From the NCBI GenBank assembly GCA_900549415.1, contig URNX01000020.1, positions 1 through 56,533 on the forward strand: a DNA stretch of 56,533 bases, written 5' to 3'. Below are positions 8,477 to 17,804 of this stretch, piece after piece (positions within the stretch are counted from its first letter, which is position 1; each line of letters opens with the position of its first letter). The translations under genes were made by a program, and so were the position numbers. The DNA is from an uncultured bacterium (GTDB lineage: Bacteria; Verrucomicrobiota; Lentisphaeria; Victivallales; UBA1829). A model generated the notes under the pieces. That model had not been told where the DNA came from. It searched no databases and saw nothing but the letters and a program-made list of their open reading frames with translations.

Positions 8477-8956
8477 ATGACGAAACCGAAAGTCGCAGTC
8501 AGCGCGTGTCTGATCGGTCTGAAGTACCGGTATGACGGCACATCGAAGATGAACATGGATTTCATCAATGCGCTGAAAGACAAAGTGGATTTCATCCCGG
8601 TCTGCCCCGAGGTGGAATGCGGGCTTTCGATCCCGCGTCCGCCGATGCGTCTGGAAGCCTCTCCCGCCGGAACGCGCATCCGTGTGATTGAGACGGGGGA
8701 GGACGTTACCGCCGCCATGCTCGACTGGGCGCAGAACAAGCTGGACAAGCTGGAGCGTCTGGGCATTGCGGCATATGTCTTCAAATCCAAATCACCCTCG
8801 TGCGGCTGGAAGAACGTGCAGAAGTTCAATCGCTCCGGACGTTGTCTTTCCGCCTCCGGTCAGGGTATTTTCGCGGCTCTCGTGAAGCGCCGCTTTCCGA
8901 ACATCCCCGTCATAGAGGAGACCGATTTTCCGGAACTTCTCAATATGATGGACTGA
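8477..8956 (+). CDS. DUF523 family protein (YbbK-like)
   Basis: A 159-residue DUF523 protein. Family hallmarks are SACLIG near the start (9-14) followed by RYDG, then FIPVCPEVECGLSIPRPPMRLE, and SKSPSCG. Several conserved cysteines suggest metal or cluster binding; no biochemical function is established. It starts 14 bp after cysS and probably shares its transcript. It ends one base before the convergent dus gene, with no terminator between. Confidence 0.9.
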   Translation: MTKPKVAVSACLIGLKYRYDGTSKMNMDFINALKDKVDFIPVCPEVECGLSIPRPPMRLEASPAGTRIRVIETGEDVTAAMLDWAQNKLDKLERLGIAAYVFKSKSPSCGWKNVQKFNRSGRCLSASGQGIFAALVKRRFPNIPVIEETDFPELLNMMD

Positions 8957-9841
8957 TTATTTTCCGATAAACGCCCGGAACTCTTCCGGCGGAAGGGCGC
9001 GGCGGGCGAACTCGCGCAGCGGTCCTTCCGGAGAACCCGCGTTCCGCATGGCGTCCAGCATTTCATAGACACTCATCGCATGTTCCGCTCCGGAACGGAT
9101 CTGATTCGGCAGTCCCGGATTCTTGAGGAACATCCGCGCAAGCGCAATTCCTGCGCAGCCTGTCTTTTCCGTCATTCTGTGCGCGTCTTCCGGCGATGCA
9201 ATGTCGCCGTTTCCGAAAACCGGAACTTTGCTCAGGCGGACCGCCTCCGCAAGACGCTTCAGTCCGCCTGTGACCGGACGGTAGTTCTCTGAAACGGTCC
9301 GGAAGTGGAGAATGATAAGCTCCGCTCCGTCCACGGCGTCGAGCAGAACCGGGATTTCCGGCTTGTCATATCCCGTGCGGAGCTTGACGCTCAGCGAAGT
9401 TTCCGGTTTCAGTGCGCTGCGAACCGTCCGGACGATCTCCCTGACTCGATCCGGCGTGCGCAGGAGCGCTCCGCCCGCGCCGTGGCTCGTGACGGTCGGG
9501 CTTGGACATGCAAGGTTCAGATTGACCGCACGGATTCCAAGACGTTCGAGCGAGACGGCGCATTCCGCGAGCGGTTCCGGTTCGCGTCCGATGATCTGCA
9601 CCATCAGCGGAATCCCCGCTTCCCGGTAAGGTTCCAGCCGTTTGCGCAGAACTGCGGAGGAGGGAACCGATCCGGTGACGGAGATGAACGGTGTAAGCCA
9701 TAAGTCGTTCAGTTTCAGAAGGTTGGCGGCACGGACGAAGGCGGGCGTCATGACTCCCTCCATCGGGGAGAGCATGACGCGTGAGGGGAGCACGAAGCCG
9801 CTGGGCAGAGCCAGCGGCGCGGCAAAGTTCACTTCAGACAC
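8957..9841 (-). CDS. tRNA-dihydrouridine synthase family protein
   Basis: A 294-residue flavin-dependent TIM barrel that reduces specific uridines in the tRNA D-arm. The FMN-site start MLSPMEGVM matches the family APM motif. The catalytic cysteine is C112 in NLNLACPSPTV. SVKLRTGYD, LILHFRT (usually HGRT) and VFGNGDI also match Dus enzymes. Which uridine is modified cannot be told. Compared with DusA/B/C the C-terminal helical domain is short. Its start overlaps the end of pepF by 13 bp, indicating coupled translation. Confidence 0.88.
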   Translation of the reverse strand: MSEVNFAAPLALPSGFVLPSRVMLSPMEGVMTPAFVRAANLLKLNDLWLTPFISVTGSVPSSAVLRKRLEPYREAGIPLMVQIIGREPEPLAECAVSLERLGIRAVNLNLACPSPTVTSHGAGGALLRTPDRVREIVRTVRSALKPETSLSVKLRTGYDKPEIPVLLDAVDGAELIILHFRTVSENYRPVTGGLKRLAEAVRLSKVPVFGNGDIASPEDAHRMTEKTGCAGIALARMFLKNPGLPNQIRSGAEHAMSVYEMLDAMRNAGSPEGPLREFARRALPPEEFRAFIGK

Positions 9842-11613
9842 TTCTTAAGCTCTTTCACCTGTTCCGCGAAGACGGTCATGGCGTCCTGTACGGGGGCGGG
9901 TGTGGTGAAGTCCACTCCGGCGTCCTTCATGATGTCGATGACCTCTTTGGAATCACCTGCTTTGAGGAAGCGGAGATAGCCTTCCGTTTCGCCGTCGAGA
10001 ATCTTTTTGGAGAGCGCGAGGGCTGCGGAGATTCCGGTCGCATACTTGTAGACATAGAAATCGTAGTGGAAGTGCGGAATGCGCGCCCACTCGTAACGGA
10101 TATCGTCGTCGGGGTTTACTCCGGGACCGTGGTAGAGCTTGTTGAGTTCGAAATAGTGGTTGGAGAGAGTGTCGGCAGTGAGCGGTTCGCCGGCTTCCGC
10201 CATCTTGTGGATGTCGCGCTCGAACTCCGCGAACATGGTCTGGCGGAAGAGGGTTCCGCGGATTGTGTCGATCAGGTGGTTGAGCAGATACGCCTTGCGC
10301 GCGGGATCGGTGGTGTTTGCAACCATGTAGCGCTGGAGCAGAATTTCGTTGGTGGTGGAAGCGACTTCGGCGACGAAGATTTTGTAGCCTGCATAGTGGT
10401 AGTCGTTCGCGTGGTCGGAGAAATAGGAATGCAGGGAGTGTCCGAGTTCGTGCGCGAGGGTGAAAACGCTGTCGAGGTTTCCGGAGTAGTTCAGCAGCAG
10501 GTAGGGCGGGAAACGGTAGCAGCCGCTGGAGTAGGCACCGGAGCGTTTGCCCTGCGCTTCAGGAATGTCGATCCAGCGTTCCTTGAACGCCTTGTCGAGA
10601 ATCGAACCATAGGTTTTGCCGAGCGGACGAAGCGCTTCCTTGACGTACTGGACGGCGTCTTTCCACTCCACTTCCATTGCGGCGTCGGGGACGAGCGGGC
10701 AGTGGATGTCGTACATGTCCAGCTTTTTGAGTCCGAGCCGTTTCGCGCGGAATTTGAAGTAGTCGTAAAGCGGCGTGAAGCTGTCGTGCACGGTGGAGAT
10801 CAGCGATTCATACACGCTGACCGGGACGGCGTCTTCAAACAGCGAGGCTTCAAGCGCGGATTTGAACTTGTGGAGTTTGGCGTCGACCACATGGGATTTG
10901 ACGGCGGTGTCGAGAATTGCTGCGAATGTGTTTTTGAACTGCCCGTAGACGGAATAGATGCCTTTGAAGGCGTCACGGCGGACATTGCGGTCGGCGGATT
11001 CGAGCAGTTTGATGTAGTTGCCGTGCGTGAGGCGCACATCCGCGCCGGCGGCGTCCTTGATGACGGGGAACTTGAGGTCGGCGTCGTTCATGACGGAGAA
11101 GGTCTTGTAGGGACCTCCGAAGACTTCTCCGGAGAGTCCGAGCACGCGTTCTTCCGCTTCGGAGAGCGTGTGCGGCCGGTCGGCTTCGAGACGTTTCATG
11201 GTGAGCGCGTAGAATTTGAGTTCAGGAGCTTTGGCGAGTTTGCGGAACTCCTTCTTGTCGATTTTCATGATTTCCGGCTCGAACCAGGCGGTGTCGCCTT
11301 CGATCTCCGCGGATTTTGCGAGAATGCGGTCGACGCGTCCGCGGTTTTCGGAGATTCCGGTGTCTTCATCGGAGCGGAGGTGTGCGAAGGTATGGAGTTT
11401 TTCAAGCAGGAAGCTGAGCTCGTCCTCCGCCTGAAAAGCTTTTGCGAGGGTCGCGGGGGAGTCGGCGAGATGTCCTTTGAACTTCTGGAATTTGCGGACG
11501 AGACTGTCGATTTTTCTGAAATCTTTCTCCCAGTCTTCGTTTGTCGGATACATTTTCGTGAGATCCCAGGTCATTTCGACGGGCAGATCGGCATGTTTTT
11601 GCGGTTCTTTCAT
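9829..11613 (-). CDS. pepF: Oligoendopeptidase F (M3 zinc metallopeptidase)
   Basis: A 594-residue cytoplasmic peptidase that trims short peptides. The zinc motif is HELGH at 388-392, within TLAHELGHSLHSYFS. The downstream ligand Glu is in the EVASTTNE segment, both typical of M3B/PepF. Length matches the family (about 600). The N-terminal PVEMTWDLTKMYP is also characteristic. dus overlaps its 3' end. Its promoter lies in the region shared divergently with metG. Confidence 0.96.
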   Translation of the reverse strand: MKEPQKHADLPVEMTWDLTKMYPTNEDWEKDFRKIDSLVRKFQKFKGHLADSPATLAKAFQAEDELSFLLEKLHTFAHLRSDEDTGISENRGRVDRILAKSAEIEGDTAWFEPEIMKIDKKEFRKLAKAPELKFYALTMKRLEADRPHTLSEAEERVLGLSGEVFGGPYKTFSVMNDADLKFPVIKDAAGADVRLTHGNYIKLLESADRNVRRDAFKGIYSVYGQFKNTFAAILDTAVKSHVVDAKLHKFKSALEASLFEDAVPVSVYESLISTVHDSFTPLYDYFKFRAKRLGLKKLDMYDIHCPLVPDAAMEVEWKDAVQYVKEALRPLGKTYGSILDKAFKERWIDIPEAQGKRSGAYSSGCYRFPPYLLLNYSGNLDSVFTLAHELGHSLHSYFSDHANDYHYAGYKIFVAEVASTTNEILLQRYMVANTTDPARKAYLLNHLIDTIRGTLFRQTMFAEFERDIHKMAEAGEPLTADTLSNHYFELNKLYHGPGVNPDDDIRYEWARIPHFHYDFYVYKYATGISAALALSKKILDGETEGYLRFLKAGDSKEVIDIMKDAGVDFTTPAPVQDAMTVFAEQVKELKKCLK

Positions 11614-11640
11614 AAAATCTCCTGTTTTTTTGTTGTTCTT

Positions 11641-11669
11641 AATGTATATCCAACTAGCATATTCATCAA
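11641..11669 (-). promoter_or_regulatory. Candidate pepF promoter
   Basis: Minus-strand TTGATG (11664-11669), 17-bp spacer, TACATT (11641-11646), about 28 bp before the pepF ATG. Confidence 0.45.
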
Positions 11670-11717
11670 GATGGATTATATTAAAATGATGAAAATATTT
11701 TAACGGAAGGAGCTTCT

Positions 11718-13652
11718 ATGTCATCGTTTTACTTGACGACACCGATTTACTACGTCAACGACAAGCCGCACATCGGCCATGCGTACACCACGATTCTGGG
11801 CGATGTGATCACCGGATATCACCGCGGAATGGGGGAGGACGTCTGGTTCCTCACCGGCACCGATGAGCACGGCCAGAAGGTTCAGAAAGCCGCCGCCGAG
11901 CACAACATGACTCCGATGGAACAGTGCGACACCACCGTCGTCCGTTTCCAGGAACTCTGGAAAAAGCTCGGCATCAGGAACGATGATTTCATCCGCACCA
12001 CACAGGAACGCCACAAAACAGTCGTCCGCAAAATCCTTCAGGACCTCTACGACCGCGACCTGATCTACAAGGCGGAATACAAGGGGCACTACTGCGTTCC
12101 CTGCGAACGTTTCTTCACCGACAAGGATCTTGTCGACGGCAATCTCTGTCCCGACTGTCACCGTCCGACGAACGACATTATCGAATCCAACTACTTCTTC
12201 CGCATGAGCCGTTATCAGGACTGGCTGATCGACTACATCAAGACGCATCCGGGCTTCATTCAGCCGGCATACCGCGCGAATGAAACGCTGGGCTTTCTCA
12301 AGAAACCGCTGGAAGATCTCTGCATCTCCCGCCCGAAAGCGCGTCTCTCCTGGGGCATTGAGCTTCCGTTCGATCCCGAATACGTCTGCTACGTCTGGTT
12401 CGACGCTCTCATCAACTACATCTCCGCCATCGGATACGGAACCGACATGGAACGCTGCATGAAGTACTGGTCCAACGCGCATCATCTGATCGGCAAGGAC
12501 ATTCTCACCACCCACACGGTCTACTGGCCGACCATGCTGAAGGCGATCGGGCTCGAACCCCCGAAAACCATTCTCGCGCACGGCTGGTGGCTCATCGGAC
12601 AGAACAAAATGAGCAAGTCTCTCGGAAACGTCGTCAATCCCATGGAGATGGCGGACAAGTACGGCGTGGACGCCTTCCGCTACTTCCTGCTTTCGGAGAT
12701 GACGCTCGGCCAGGACGCCGCGTTCTCCGAAGAGGCGTTTGTGAAACGCTACAACAGCGATCTTGCGAATGACCTCGGAAACATGCTGAACCGCGCAGTC
12801 AAGCTCATCGTCCGCAACTTCGATTCCAAGATTCCGGCTCCCGGAACGCTCACCACGGAGGATATGGAGCTCTTCGGCGCCGCCTCCGAAGCCGCCGACC
12901 TTATGGAGCGCGCCGTCCGCGACCTGCATCTCGACAAGGGCATCGAATCCGTCATGAACGTTGTCCGCAAGGCGAACCGCTACATGGAATCAACGGCTCC
13001 GTGGACTCTCGCGAAAGAAGGCAAAATGGAACGTCTTGGAACGGTTCTCTATACTGCCGCGGAAACCCTGCGCGTGGTTGCGCAGCTGTTCCTCCCCGTC
13101 ATGCCGGAGAAGATGACTGCGCTGCTGAAAACCCTCGGCGCATCCACGGAGTTTTCGTTTGAAGAGGCGAAGAACCACGGCGTTCTGACTCCGGGTTCCC
13201 CGATCCACGACGTCGATGCGCTCTTCCCGCGCATTCAGTTTGAGGCTCCGGAAGCCCCGAAACCGGAACCGAAGAAGAAACAGGAAAAGGTTAAAATCGT
13301 CAAAGAGGAACCCATCTTTCCCGAAGGCATTATCACCATCAACGATTTTGCCAAAGTCAAGCTCGAGACGGCGAAAGTCCTTCAGGCGGAAAAGGTTCCG
13401 GATGCGGAAAAACTGCTGAAACTCCAGATCGAACTCGGTGCGGAAAAGCGCCAGATCGTTTCCGGAATCGCAAAATACTACACCCCCGAAGAACTGGTCG
13501 GGAAAATCATCGTCGTTGTAGCAAACCTCAAGCCCGCCAGGATCCGCGGTGTGGAATCGTATGGTATGCTTCTCGCGGCGAAAACCGGTGACGATCTCCG
13601 TCTTGTGACGGTCGACACCCCCGATTTCCCCTCCGGCGTTTCCGTGGGCTGA
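11718..13652 (+). CDS. metG: Methionyl-tRNA synthetase with C-terminal tRNA-binding domain
   Basis: A 644-residue class I synthetase that charges initiator and elongator tRNA-Met. HIGH box at 18-21 (KPHIGHAY), a zinc-knuckle insertion with two visible Cys pairs (CVPC, CPDC), and KMSKS at 297-301. After the anticodon-binding helical domain comes a charged Pro/Lys linker (about 510-535). Then a CsaA/EMAP-like OB-fold tRNA-binding domain follows (ITINDFAKVKLETAKV...). Start is supported by GGAAGGAG. It heads a tight run of genes ending in an AraC regulator. Confidence 0.98.
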   Translation: MSSFYLTTPIYYVNDKPHIGHAYTTILGDVITGYHRGMGEDVWFLTGTDEHGQKVQKAAAEHNMTPMEQCDTTVVRFQELWKKLGIRNDDFIRTTQERHKTVVRKILQDLYDRDLIYKAEYKGHYCVPCERFFTDKDLVDGNLCPDCHRPTNDIIESNYFFRMSRYQDWLIDYIKTHPGFIQPAYRANETLGFLKKPLEDLCISRPKARLSWGIELPFDPEYVCYVWFDALINYISAIGYGTDMERCMKYWSNAHHLIGKDILTTHTVYWPTMLKAIGLEPPKTILAHGWWLIGQNKMSKSLGNVVNPMEMADKYGVDAFRYFLLSEMTLGQDAAFSEEAFVKRYNSDLANDLGNMLNRAVKLIVRNFDSKIPAPGTLTTEDMELFGAASEAADLMERAVRDLHLDKGIESVMNVVRKANRYMESTAPWTLAKEGKMERLGTVLYTAAETLRVVAQLFLPVMPEKMTALLKTLGASTEFSFEEAKNHGVLTPGSPIHDVDALFPRIQFEAPEAPKPEPKKKQEKVKIVKEEPIFPEGIITINDFAKVKLETAKVLQAEKVPDAEKLLKLQIELGAEKRQIVSGIAKYYTPEELVGKIIVVVANLKPARIRGVESYGMLLAAKTGDDLRLVTVDTPDFPSGVSVG

Positions 13653-13674
13653 TTAAAAAAAAGGAGAGTTTTAC

Positions 13675-15135
13675 ATGTTCAACTGTTTGGCAATCGACAT
13701 CGGCGCCGGAAGCGGCAGAATCATGAGATGCACCGTTTCGGACGCGGGAAAAGTCGATCTGACTGAAATTTCCCGTTTCCCGAACAACTGCCGTGAAGTG
13801 GACGGCGCATTGCGCTGGGACATCGGCGCGCTTGTTGCAGACATCAAAGCCGGGCTCGCCAAGGGCGCCGCTGAAATGAAGCCGGACGCCGTCGCGGTCG
13901 ATACCTGGGGCGTCGATTACCTGTTCCTCGACAAGGACGGAAACCGTCTCGCCGATCCGGTCTGCTACCGCGATCCCCGCACGGTCGGGCTCGACAAGGA
14001 GTTCGTGGAGAAGTTCGGCAAAGAGCGTCTCCAGCGTCTGACGGGCATTCAGATCATGAACATCAACACGCTTTTCCAGCTCTATGCGGAGTGTAAGGCA
14101 AACCCGGATTACGCCGCGAAAGCGGAGTATTTCGTGTTCGTCCCCGACTACATCGCATACTGTCTCTCCGGCGTGATTGCGAATGAGTTCACCATTGCCA
14201 GCACTTCGCAGCTGCTCGACTGCGCAAAGGCGGACTGGGCGGACGAGCTCCTTGAGGCGGTTCGTCTCCCGCGCCGTTGCGTCAAGCCGCTCACCCAGCC
14301 CGGAACGAAGATCGGAACCTGCGACTTCTCCGGCGTGAAGGGGCTTGAGGGCGTTCCGTGCGTGATGGTCGGTTCGCACGACACCGCGTCCGGCGTTGCC
14401 GCGGCTCCCGCGGTCGGTGACAAAAACTGGGCGTACGTTGCTTCCGGAACCTGGTGCCTGACCGGCATTGAATCCCCGAAAGCTCTTGCGACTCCGCTTG
14501 CCGCCGAACTCAATTTCACCAACGAAGGCGGCGTTGCGCACACCTACCGCGTACTCAAGAATCTTACCGGTTTCTGGATTCTGCGCGGTCTCAAAGACGA
14601 TGTTGCGAAGGATGTTTCCTACGATGACATCATGATGAAAGCCGAGACGGAAGCGCGCAAGTTCCGCTGTTTCTACAATCCGAACCACGAACTTTTCTTC
14701 AATCCGGAGTCCATGAAGGCGTCTGTGGATGAATTCATGAAAATGTCCGGCCAGCCGCTTCCCGAAACTCCGGCGGAATACATTGAGACATTCCTGGAAA
14801 GCCTTGCTCTGCTGTTCCGCAAGACGATTGAAGAAGCGGATTCCGTATCGGGCAAGAAGACGGAGGTGATTCACCTGATGGGCGGCGGAGCCCAGAACTC
14901 CACGCTTTGCCAGTACACTGCCGACGCCACCGGCTGCACCGTCATGGCGGGTCCGGTTGAGGCAACAGCGATTGGAAATGCGATGCTTCAGGCGATTGCG
15001 GTCGGCAAGATCGATTCCGTTCAGTCCGCCCGTAAACTGATCCGCACATCGTTTGCGCCGGAAGTCTACACGCCGAAGAATAAAGCGGCGTGGGATGAAG
15101 CGGCCGTCCGTTTTGCGGAAATCATGAAAAAATAA
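13675..15135 (+). CDS. rhaB: Rhamnulokinase
   Basis: A 486-residue FGGY-family kinase that phosphorylates L-rhamnulose at position 1. The ATP-binding phosphate-1 region is AIDIGAGSGRIM near the N-terminus. Rhamnulokinase-specific features are RWDIGALVADIKAGL, AVDTWGVDYLFLD, CYRDPRT and IQIMNINTLFQLY. The C-terminal adenosine motif is HLMGGGAQNSTLCQ. It sits 22 bp after metG with a good AAGGAG site. No rhaA, rhaD or rhamnose transporter is in view, so other pathway steps must be encoded elsewhere. Confidence 0.95.
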   Translation: MFNCLAIDIGAGSGRIMRCTVSDAGKVDLTEISRFPNNCREVDGALRWDIGALVADIKAGLAKGAAEMKPDAVAVDTWGVDYLFLDKDGNRLADPVCYRDPRTVGLDKEFVEKFGKERLQRLTGIQIMNINTLFQLYAECKANPDYAAKAEYFVFVPDYIAYCLSGVIANEFTIASTSQLLDCAKADWADELLEAVRLPRRCVKPLTQPGTKIGTCDFSGVKGLEGVPCVMVGSHDTASGVAAAPAVGDKNWAYVASGTWCLTGIESPKALATPLAAELNFTNEGGVAHTYRVLKNLTGFWILRGLKDDVAKDVSYDDIMMKAETEARKFRCFYNPNHELFFNPESMKASVDEFMKMSGQPLPETPAEYIETFLESLALLFRKTIEEADSVSGKKTEVIHLMGGGAQNSTLCQYTADATGCTVMAGPVEATAIGNAMLQAIAVGKIDSVQSARKLIRTSFAPEVYTPKNKAAWDEAAVRFAEIMKK

Positions 15136-15144
15136 GGCGCGGTC

Positions 15145-16152
15145 ATGGATCATTTTCCGGAGGAAGAACTGCTGAACTGTGCGGCGCAGGGCGACATTTC
15201 CGCTCTGGCCGCGCTGGATGCGCAGGGCTTTCTCCTGAAACCCGGCGAAGCTGCGGATGCTTTTGTCGGGCGGATCCGCGCCATGCATGCACGGTTCCGG
15301 ACGCTGGATGAACGGATGACGGCGGACGGATCGTGCGAAGTTTTTCCCGGAATCGTCATTCAGGAGAGAGCGCGCATTCCGGATGAAATCATGGACGAGG
15401 CGTCGCAGGAGACGGAGTCGCGCTACGGCTTTGCGATCCGCTGGGCGCCCGGTTATTTCCCCTCCGGCGGACTCGGTTTTCTCTGGGGCGGCTGTGCGCT
15501 TTCCGACGACGAACCGGACTGTGTTCCTGTCTTCCTGATCCGCGGCAGTTTCCGCGAATCGAAGCGTTTCTTTATTTATTCGCGCGATGAACTGCTCTCG
15601 CATGAGCTCTGTCATACCGCGCGCGCGCCGCTTTCGGACCGCATCTTCGAGGAACATTTCGCTTATGCCGGATCGCACAGCGCGCTCCGCCGCTACATGG
15701 GAAACTGCTTCCAGTCCGATTACGACGCTCTCTTTTTCCTGCTTCCGATTCTGCTTCTGCTTGGCATTCAGATTGCGGTCTATGCGTTTGACTGGCATCA
15801 GATACCCGCGTATCCGTTCTGGATTTTCGCTCTTGCCTGGCCCGCTTACCTTCTGATCCGCAACGCTTTGCAGCGGAAAACCTACTTCCGCGCGGAGCGG
15901 ACTCTGCGCGAATGCGGCTTTGCGCGTCCCGCGGCGGTTCTCTTCCGCTGCACTTCCGACGAGATCGCGCGTTTCGCCCGCCTTTCCGCGTCTGATTTGA
16001 AGCAGACTCTTGACGAACTGGCGCAGACCGATCTGCGCATGAAAATCACTCTGTACCGATTCCAAAATGAAGGAGAACTGAACCATGCCGACGATCAACG
16101 AAGTGAGTGCTTACCTGGACGAGATTCTGAACCTGAAAGAGTTCGGGAGTGA
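15145..16152 (+). CDS. Membrane protein with HExxH motif, putative metalloprotease
   Basis: 335 residues, not matched to a named family. A cytoplasmic-looking N-terminal half ends with HELCH at 153-157. Glu-rich FEEHF (168-172) follows 11-12 residues later, the arrangement expected of a gluzincin-like zinc site. Two hydrophobic helices follow (about 196-214 and 222-239), then a soluble tail. This suggests a membrane-associated zinc peptidase whose catalytic segment precedes the helices; activity is inferred. The last 22 codons overlap the start of the Nif3 gene by 68 bp in another frame. Confidence 0.7.
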   Translation: MDHFPEEELLNCAAQGDISALAALDAQGFLLKPGEAADAFVGRIRAMHARFRTLDERMTADGSCEVFPGIVIQERARIPDEIMDEASQETESRYGFAIRWAPGYFPSGGLGFLWGGCALSDDEPDCVPVFLIRGSFRESKRFFIYSRDELLSHELCHTARAPLSDRIFEEHFAYAGSHSALRRYMGNCFQSDYDALFFLLPILLLLGIQIAVYAFDWHQIPAYPFWIFALAWPAYLLIRNALQRKTYFRAERTLRECGFARPAAVLFRCTSDEIARFARLSASDLKQTLDELAQTDLRMKITLYRFQNEGELNHADDQRSECLPGRDSEPERVRE

Positions 16153-16858
16153 CTGTTCCAACAACGGGCTCCAGTTTGAGGGCTCTCAGAATGTGACCAA
16201 AGCCGTGTTCGGCGTGGACGCCTGCGCCGCGCTCTTCATGGACGCCGCCGATGCGGACGCGGATTTCGTCTTTGTCCATCACGGTCTCTCCTGGGGCGGA
16301 AGCCTCAAGCGCATCACGGGCGTGGACGCCAACCGCATCGCGCTTCTTGCCGCAAACAACATTTCTCTTTATGCGGCGCATCTGCCTCTCGACGCCAACC
16401 CGGAATTCGGGCACAACGCCTTGATTTCCAAACTCCTTGAGCTCGAAAATATTCAGCCGTTCGGTTCATACAGCGGTTACAAAATCGGCTTTTCAGGAAC
16501 GCTCAAGCGGATGCGCAAAGCCGCGGATATTGCCGAGTACCTGAATGAAAATCTTCCCTCCGAATGCGATTATTCGATTATCGGAGCGGAGAATACGAAA
16601 ATCAAGAAAATCGGCGTCATTTCCGGCGGCGGAGCCTTCCCCGCGCTCTTCAGCGAAATGCGCGCCGAAGGCGTGGACTGTCTGGTCACGGGCGAGTTCA
16701 CGCACGAATCCTACCACTATGCGCTGGAAACGGGCATCCCGGTCATCACTCTCGGACACTACCGAAGCGAAATCCCCGGCGTTCTTGCCGTGAAGGATCT
16801 CGTGGAGGAGAAGTTCGGCATCCCGTGCGCGTTCGTGGATATCCCGAGCGGGTTCTGA
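16085..16858 (+). CDS. Nif3-like dinuclear metal centre protein
   Basis: A 257-residue NIF3/YbgI protein. Metal-ligand features are FVFVHHGLSWGG (His65-His66), AAHLPLDANPEFGHN, and the C-terminal ITLGHYRSE pair. The start PTINEVSAYLDEI is typical. It belongs to the short subclass without the PII-like insertion. YbgI forms a hexameric ring; its cellular role is not settled. AAGGAG lies upstream of the ATG, which is inside the preceding gene. The AraC gene begins two bases after its stop. Confidence 0.92.
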   Translation: MPTINEVSAYLDEILNLKEFGSDCSNNGLQFEGSQNVTKAVFGVDACAALFMDAADADADFVFVHHGLSWGGSLKRITGVDANRIALLAANNISLYAAHLPLDANPEFGHNALISKLLELENIQPFGSYSGYKIGFSGTLKRMRKAADIAEYLNENLPSECDYSIIGAENTKIKKIGVISGGGAFPALFSEMRAEGVDCLVTGEFTHESYHYALETGIPVITLGHYRSEIPGVLAVKDLVEEKFGIPCAFVDIPSGF

Positions 16859-16860
16859 AT

Positions 16861-17718
16861 ATGTCGCTCTGGTCGGATGCGGAATACCGCTTCTTTCCGT
16901 TTTACTTCCCGCACGCGCCGCTGCATTTGCACGTCATGCTGACCGCGTGCGGGTTTGAAGTCCGCCGCGATCACACCTACGACTGGAACGGGCTGCAGCG
17001 TGGTGACCGTCCTTTCTGCATCTTTCAGTGCACGCTCGAAGGCGAGGGACAGCTGACCGTAGACGGCAAGGCGTACCGGATGAAACCGGGCGACGCGATG
17101 CTGCTTTCCGTTCCGGAAAATCACCGGTACACGCTTCCTTCCGATTCCACGCACTGGAAACATATCTATCTGAATTTTTCCGGATCGGAAGCCGTGCGCA
17201 TCTGGACGGAATTGAAACACAAGTACGGTTCGGTCGTTCATCTTCCGCTGGAACGCTCGAAGACTCTGGAGACTGCGTTTTCGGTCTGGACGGCGGCGAA
17301 GAACAAGCGGATCCGTTCCGCGCTCCGCGCCTCCGCCTTTGCGTATGATTTTCTGATGACTCTTTCGGAGGAGCTCGCGGAGCTGGAGCTCGCGCAATCG
17401 GAAGCCTCCTTTGCGCTGGATGCGGTCAAATACTGCATGGATCATTACGCGGAGGACATCACGGTCGCGGAGATTGCGGATGCGGCGGGTTACAGCCGCT
17501 GTCATTTTTCGCGCATGTTCACGCGGGTTCACGGAACTTCCCCCGGCGCGTTCCTGCGGGAGCTGCGGCTCGGTCATGCCGCCCGGATTCTGCGCATGGA
17601 AAACTGCAGCGTCAAAGAGACCGCCGCCCGCTGCGGTTTCGCGGATGAAAGCTATTTCTGCCGGGCTTTCCGGCTCCGTTACGGCACAACACCCGATCTT
17701 TACCGCAAAAATCATTGA
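16861..17718 (+). CDS. AraC family transcriptional regulator
   Basis: 285 residues. N-terminal cupin-like sensor (about 30-110, with LTVDGKAYRMKPGDAMLLSVPENHRYTL). C-terminal double helix-turn-helix (about 185-285) contains ITVAEIADAAGYSRCHFSRMF and the second helix region VKETAARCGFADESYFCRAFRLRYGTTP. The ATG two bases after the Nif3 stop gives an N-terminus of normal family length, and an in-frame upstream extension inside Nif3 is rejected. Its likely ligand is a sugar. Its operon with rhaB makes rhamnose a candidate, but this is inference. Confidence 0.9.
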   Translation: MSLWSDAEYRFFPFYFPHAPLHLHVMLTACGFEVRRDHTYDWNGLQRGDRPFCIFQCTLEGEGQLTVDGKAYRMKPGDAMLLSVPENHRYTLPSDSTHWKHIYLNFSGSEAVRIWTELKHKYGSVVHLPLERSKTLETAFSVWTAAKNKRIRSALRASAFAYDFLMTLSEELAELELAQSEASFALDAVKYCMDHYAEDITVAEIADAAGYSRCHFSRMFTRVHGTSPGAFLRELRLGHAARILRMENCSVKETAARCGFADESYFCRAFRLRYGTTPDLYRKNH

Positions 17719-17745
17719 AATCTTCTTTTTTTTCTTGGATTTGAG

Positions 17746-17774
17746 TTGAAAAATATCGGAATGCGCGTTATACT
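17746..17774 (+). promoter_or_regulatory. Candidate promoter for cytidylate-kinase-like gene
   Basis: TTGAAA (17746-17751), 17-bp spacer, TATACT (17769-17774). AAGGAGG precedes the ATG at 17805. Confidence 0.55.
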
Positions 17775-17804
17775 TCTCAAAGAGAACAACAAGGAGGACG
17801 GCTT

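Noticed and set aside
11671..11690. TATATT at 11677 as the metG -10 box
   Set aside because: No acceptable -35 at 16-18 bp, so not listed as a promoter.
9781..11703. 640-codon frame antisense to pepF
   Set aside because: Val/Glu-rich shadow; pepF has HELGH and full family length.
13528..16098. 856-codon antisense frame across rhaB and the HExxH gene
   Set aside because: Covers several well-supported plus-strand genes; composition is Arg-rich as expected of a shadow frame in GC-rich codons.
16564..16860. Upstream extension of the 16861 AraC protein inside the Nif3 gene
   Set aside because: Arg-rich shadow of Nif3; the ATG at 16861 gives a complete AraC protein.
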